20,062 nucleotides of DNA. It comes from a virus. Under the pieces are notes generated by a model. It did no database searches, was not told the origin of the DNA, and worked only from the letters and a program-made list of their open reading frames with translations. Where the stretch lies: IMG/VR virus record IMGVR_UViG_3300012924_000032, positions 1 to 20,062 of that record. One strand, written 5' to 3'. The position numbers were made by a program, and so were the translations under genes. This document shows, one piece after another, positions 17,311 through 20,062 of this stretch (its first letter is position 1; every line of letters starts with the position of its first letter).

Positions 17311-18930
17311 ATGACTGTGACGCTTGAGGAGCACCAGACCAAGGGCTCCATGCTGCCCCGTATCATGACGCCGCCGCTTGACGAGCACTGCGATGTCAAC
17401 GCCCCTGGTCCACAGTGCCCGTGCGGCTGCGGTCTTCACGAGGGCACCAGTTGGGGGCCATCCTGCATCGAGTTCCTTGAGAAGCTGTGGGGGTGGAGGC
17501 TACTGCCCTGGCAACGCTTCCTGTACTTCCACGCGTTGGAGAAGCGCCGCGACGGCACCGGCTTCCGCTTTCCCACAGTGGTGGTGCTGGTCGGCCGCCA
17601 GCAGGGCAAGACGCGGTGGATCAAGGGCTTGGGTCTATGGCGACTCTTCATGAACGAGTACGGCATCGCCTCGGCGCATGGCCCGGCGGCGCGCCTGGCG
17701 GTCATCGCCGCGCAGAATCTCGACTACGCCGAGGCGATGCTGAACGAGGTGGTCAACGAGATCCGTGAGCATCGCGTCTTCTCACGCGAGTTGATCAACC
17801 ATCGTGAGACCAACGGCAAGCATCGCGCCATCCTCACCAACCGGCGGCTGTGGCGCGTGGCCACCGCCTCGCGCAAGGGTGCTCGATCGCTCTCCGTCGA
17901 CCTGGCCATGCTCGACGAGCTGCGTGAGCACACCAACTGGGATGCCTACAACGCCATCGCGCCGACGACCACGGTGCGCGCCTACAGCCAGGTCATCTGC
18001 ACGTCGAACGCGGGCGACGCTCGTTCCGAGGTGCTGCGGTCACTGCGCGAGGCCGCGGTGCAACGCATCGTCAAGGGCGATACCGAGTCGGCCAGGGTGG
18101 GCCTGTGGGAGTGGAGCGTCCCCATGGACGTGAGCCCGCACAAGCCCGAGTACTGGTACATGGCACTTCCGGCCATGGGCAACATCGGGGACTTCACCCT
18201 CGACACGGTGATGGGCTTCTACGAGGCCATGCACACCAAGAACATGCCGGGCTTCCAGACCGAGTACCTGTGCCAGTGGGTCGACTCGATGGAGCCCGGC
18301 GTCATCCCCGCCGAGTACTGGCAGAACGGCATGGACGCGAACAGCTGCCGCGCAAGGGGAGCGCCCGTGTATGCCGCCTTGGACGTCAACTACGACCGAT
18401 CTCACGCCTACGTCGCGATTGCGGCCCGCCGCGCTGACGGTTTGACCCACATCGAGGTCGTTCAGGCCGCTCGGGGCACCGATTGGGTGGTTCCCTGGCT
18501 CGCCGAGCGCAAGGACCGGTTCAAGGGCGTGGCGATCCAGAAGACCGGAGCGCCGGCCAGCGGCATGATCATCGACCTGCTGGAGGCGGGCGTCCCGGTT
18601 GTCGAGTGGGGGCCCGGTGCTGAGCTGGCCTCGGGCTGCGGCCTGTTCTATGACCAGGTCGTGCAGGACGGCATCTACCACCGGCCAAGCCTGGTGCTCG
18701 ACCGCGCCGCCGCGAGCACCATTGCGCGTCGTGCCGGTGATGCGTGGATCTTCGACCGTCGCAATTCGCCGGTCGACGCCGCGCCATTGGTAGCGTGCGC
18801 AGCAGCAGTGTGGCTGATGGAGAATTACGTCGACCCACTCACGCCCAACGTCCACCAGTGGCCCGAAGAGGACATCATCGCTCAATGGGAGCGCGAAGCA
18901 GAGGAGCTATTCAATGACGATCAACCCTGA
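17311..18930 (+). CDS. terL: Terminase large subunit, 539 aa
   Basis: The motor and nuclease that packages phage DNA. VLVGRQQGKTRW (92-103) is the Walker A motif with G-R-Q-Q-GKT, typical of actinophage terminases; LAMLDE (198-203) is Walker B with catalytic Glu203. The nuclease half starts at AALDVNYDRS (355-364), with D358 as the first metal-binding Asp, and NSPVDAAPLVACAAAV near 490-505 carries the final Asp. CPCGCG (36-41) plus C52 near the N-terminus is an unusual Cys cluster that may bind zinc. Length is normal for the family (480-560). ATG 17311 has no strong ribosome-binding sequence; the stop overlaps the next gene by 17 nt. Confidence 0.95.
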   Translation: MTVTLEEHQTKGSMLPRIMTPPLDEHCDVNAPGPQCPCGCGLHEGTSWGPSCIEFLEKLWGWRLLPWQRFLYFHALEKRRDGTGFRFPTVVVLVGRQQGKTRWIKGLGLWRLFMNEYGIASAHGPAARLAVIAAQNLDYAEAMLNEVVNEIREHRVFSRELINHRETNGKHRAILTNRRLWRVATASRKGARSLSVDLAMLDELREHTNWDAYNAIAPTTTVRAYSQVICTSNAGDARSEVLRSLREAAVQRIVKGDTESARVGLWEWSVPMDVSPHKPEYWYMALPAMGNIGDFTLDTVMGFYEAMHTKNMPGFQTEYLCQWVDSMEPGVIPAEYWQNGMDANSCRARGAPVYAALDVNYDRSHAYVAIAARRADGLTHIEVVQAARGTDWVVPWLAERKDRFKGVAIQKTGAPASGMIIDLLEAGVPVVEWGPGAELASGCGLFYDQVVQDGIYHRPSLVLDRAAASTIARRAGDAWIFDRRNSPVDAAPLVACAAAVWLMENYVDPLTPNVHQWPEEDIIAQWEREAEELFNDDQP

Positions 18931-19291
18931 GAACGGCGTCCCGATTGGTGATCGACTGGGCACCGAGCGTCTGTACGAACAGCTTGAGCCTGGGCTGACG
19001 CTACCACCGCCAGCGCTGCCGAATCTGCAGGCAGTGCCCCCGCCGCCCCGTCCGAAGGGGAAGCGCGAGAAGCGGGCCAAGCAACCACCCGCACCCACGC
19101 CCGATAGGGCGGCACAGGCCAAATTAGCCGACCGAAATTGGCGCAACATCAGCAGTAATTGCCTTGAATTGGCCGGGATCGTTGCGATTACGGCCGGATG
19201 CGCCCTGATTGCCACGTATCTGGCGTTTATCGTCGGCGGCATCCTCGTCGTCGTGCTAGGCGTGGCTATCGGTCTTCAAGTGACAGATTGA
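18914..19291 (+). CDS. Membrane protein with Pro-rich N-terminus, 125 aa
   Basis: ATG 18914 overlaps terminase by 17 nt and has AGAGGAG 9-15 nt upstream. Residues 25-65 are Pro/Lys-rich and disordered (LPPPALPNLQAVPPPPRPKG); residues 85-122 contain two transmembrane helices (LELAGIVAITAGCALIATYL and FIVGGILVVVLGVAIGL). A membrane protein between terminase and portal is unusual in the packaging block. The DNA of its second half has lower third-position GC than terminase. Function unknown. Confidence 0.75.
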   Translation: MTINPENGVPIGDRLGTERLYEQLEPGLTLPPPALPNLQAVPPPPRPKGKREKRAKQPPAPTPDRAAQAKLADRNWRNISSNCLELAGIVAITAGCALIATYLAFIVGGILVVVLGVAIGLQVTD

Positions 19292-19294
19292 TGG

Positions 19295-19307
19295 GACAAT
19301 CCGCCGC
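19295..19307 (+). promoter_or_regulatory. Possible leaderless-type -10 of portal (GACAAT, 7 nt to ATG)
   Basis: GACAAT (19295-19300) lies 7 nt before ATG 19308 in a 16-nt gap without a ribosome-binding sequence. The hexamer fits NANNNT, but read-through from terminase is equally possible. Confidence 0.35.
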
Positions 19308-20062
19308 ATGAGCTTTCTCGGCCGATTCGTCGCGCGTGGCGGCGCGGGGGCTCTCGAACAGCGCGTGCTGACCAGTTCGGCATTCGTGCCGCCCCCGTCC
19401 GTGGGCATCCTCGACGACTACGTCGGCATCCACCGTGCCATGTCGAACCTCACCGTCATGGCCTGCGTGCGCATCCTGTCGGACACCATCGCGGCGCTGC
19501 CATGGAAGGCGTACCGCCGCGACGCCAATGGCATCCCGGTCGAACTCAACCCGCAGCCCACACTGCTCAGGGCCCCGTTCCCCAAGTTCGACCTCTTCCA
19601 GTACAAGTGGATGATGGTGTCCAGCCTGGCGCTGCGCGGCAACTTCTACGGCGTGGTCACTAGCCGGGACTCGGCCTTGCGGCCCACGGCGATCTTGCCA
19701 CTGCACCCCGACAGCGTCTTTCTCGAGCGACGCAACGACCTGCTGATGTGGTTCGATCCCATCTACCGCATCCTCGGTGAGCAGATCCCCAGCGAAGACA
19801 TGATCCACATTCGCCGCTTCACGATGGCCGGCGAACCATACGGACTCTCGCCCGTGCGCCAGGCCGCCGTCGCCATCGGCCTCGGCCTGGCTGCCGAGGA
19901 GTACGGCTATCGCTACTTCAAGGAGTCGGCCAACCCCTCGGGCATCCTGTCGACGGATCAGGATCTGGGCGACGAGGCGGTCACCCGCCAGCAGAAGAAC
20001 TGGATTGCGAGCCACGGCGGCCGCCGGATGCCCGCGGTGCTCACCGGTGGCTTCAAATGGCA
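19308..20062 (+). CDS. Portal protein, HK97 family, partial (cut by window end)
   Basis: The frame opens at ATG 19308 (MSFLGRFVARGGAGALEQRV) and runs off the right edge after 251 codons. The features are those of HK97-type portals: a short basic N-terminus, AMSNLTVMACVRILSDTIAA with the LPW-x-Y strand after it, LRGNFYGVV, LPLHPDSV, IPSEDMIHIRRF and the GLSPV-type loop here written YGLSPVRQAAVAIGLGLAAE, followed by YFKESANPSGILSTD. The portal forms the dodecameric DNA gate at the capsid vertex and docks terminase. The gene order terminase-membrane protein-portal fits a head-assembly operon. Confidence 0.93.
   Translation, partial: MSFLGRFVARGGAGALEQRVLTSSAFVPPPSVGILDDYVGIHRAMSNLTVMACVRILSDTIAALPWKAYRRDANGIPVELNPQPTLLRAPFPKFDLFQYKWMMVSSLALRGNFYGVVTSRDSALRPTAILPLHPDSVFLERRNDLLMWFDPIYRILGEQIPSEDMIHIRRFTMAGEPYGLSPVRQAAVAIGLGLAAEEYGYRYFKESANPSGILSTDQDLGDEAVTRQQKNWIASHGGRRMPAVLTGGFKW

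Noticed and set aside
18040-18885. 281-codon minus-strand frame inside terminase
   Set aside because: Fully antisense to a clear large terminase; composition typical of reversed GC-rich codons.
19266-20015. 249-codon minus-strand frame inside portal
   Set aside because: Antisense to a clear portal gene; no start signal.

Overview
The window looks like the left-middle part of a tailed double-stranded DNA phage genome infecting an actinobacterium, most likely Mycobacterium. The evidence is high GC with GTG starts, densely packed genes with ATGA/GTGA/TGATG start-stop overlaps, an HK97-type terminase and portal pair at the right end, an Rpf-domain protein very close to the mycobacterial RpfE/RpfC type, a DUF3039 protein and a DUF6131-like membrane microprotein. 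No integrase, repressor or tRNA was recognised.

Layout. (1) 1-1750, minus strand: small genes of unknown function (left-edge partial, 45 aa, 158 aa, a 31-aa membrane microprotein, a Lys/Ala-rich 116-aa protein) separated by strong hairpins. (2) About 1780-2370: a gene-free divergent region with iteron-like repeats, a 17-bp inverted repeat around an AT-rich core and G/C tracts, a candidate replication, packaging or control region. (3) 2450-6999, plus strand: a small helix-turn-helix protein, an HNH endonuclease and a chain of overlapping small unknown genes including a compact P-loop ATPase and cysteine-rich proteins. (4) 6996-11289, minus strand: a carbohydrate cassette with a GT2-like glycosyltransferase, an NAD-dependent sugar epimerase, a class I methyltransferase and two tandem paralogous glycosyltransferases. 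(5) 11324-12753, plus strand: a microgene operon containing an Acb2-family (anti-CBASS cyclic-nucleotide sponge) protein and a DUF3039 protein. (6) 12859-16852, plus strand: a secreted Rpf-like muralytic protein, an FkbM methyltransferase, a second small HTH protein, a RyR-domain protein, another methyltransferase, membrane proteins and Cys-rich proteins. (7) 16842-20062: probable small terminase, large terminase, a membrane protein and the portal (cut by the window end).

How it fits together. The sugar epimerase, three glycosyltransferases and three methyltransferases suggest the phage makes and attaches a methylated glycan, to its own virion or to a host surface. Acb2 is predicted to sequester host immune signals. 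The Rpf protein may remodel peptidoglycan. A striking window-wide pattern is a -10 hexamer of form NANNNT placed exactly 6-7 nt before an ATG/GTG, which predicts leaderless mRNAs at about ten operon starts. Several of these carry a palindromic CCAGCGCGCTGG element directly upstream of the -10.
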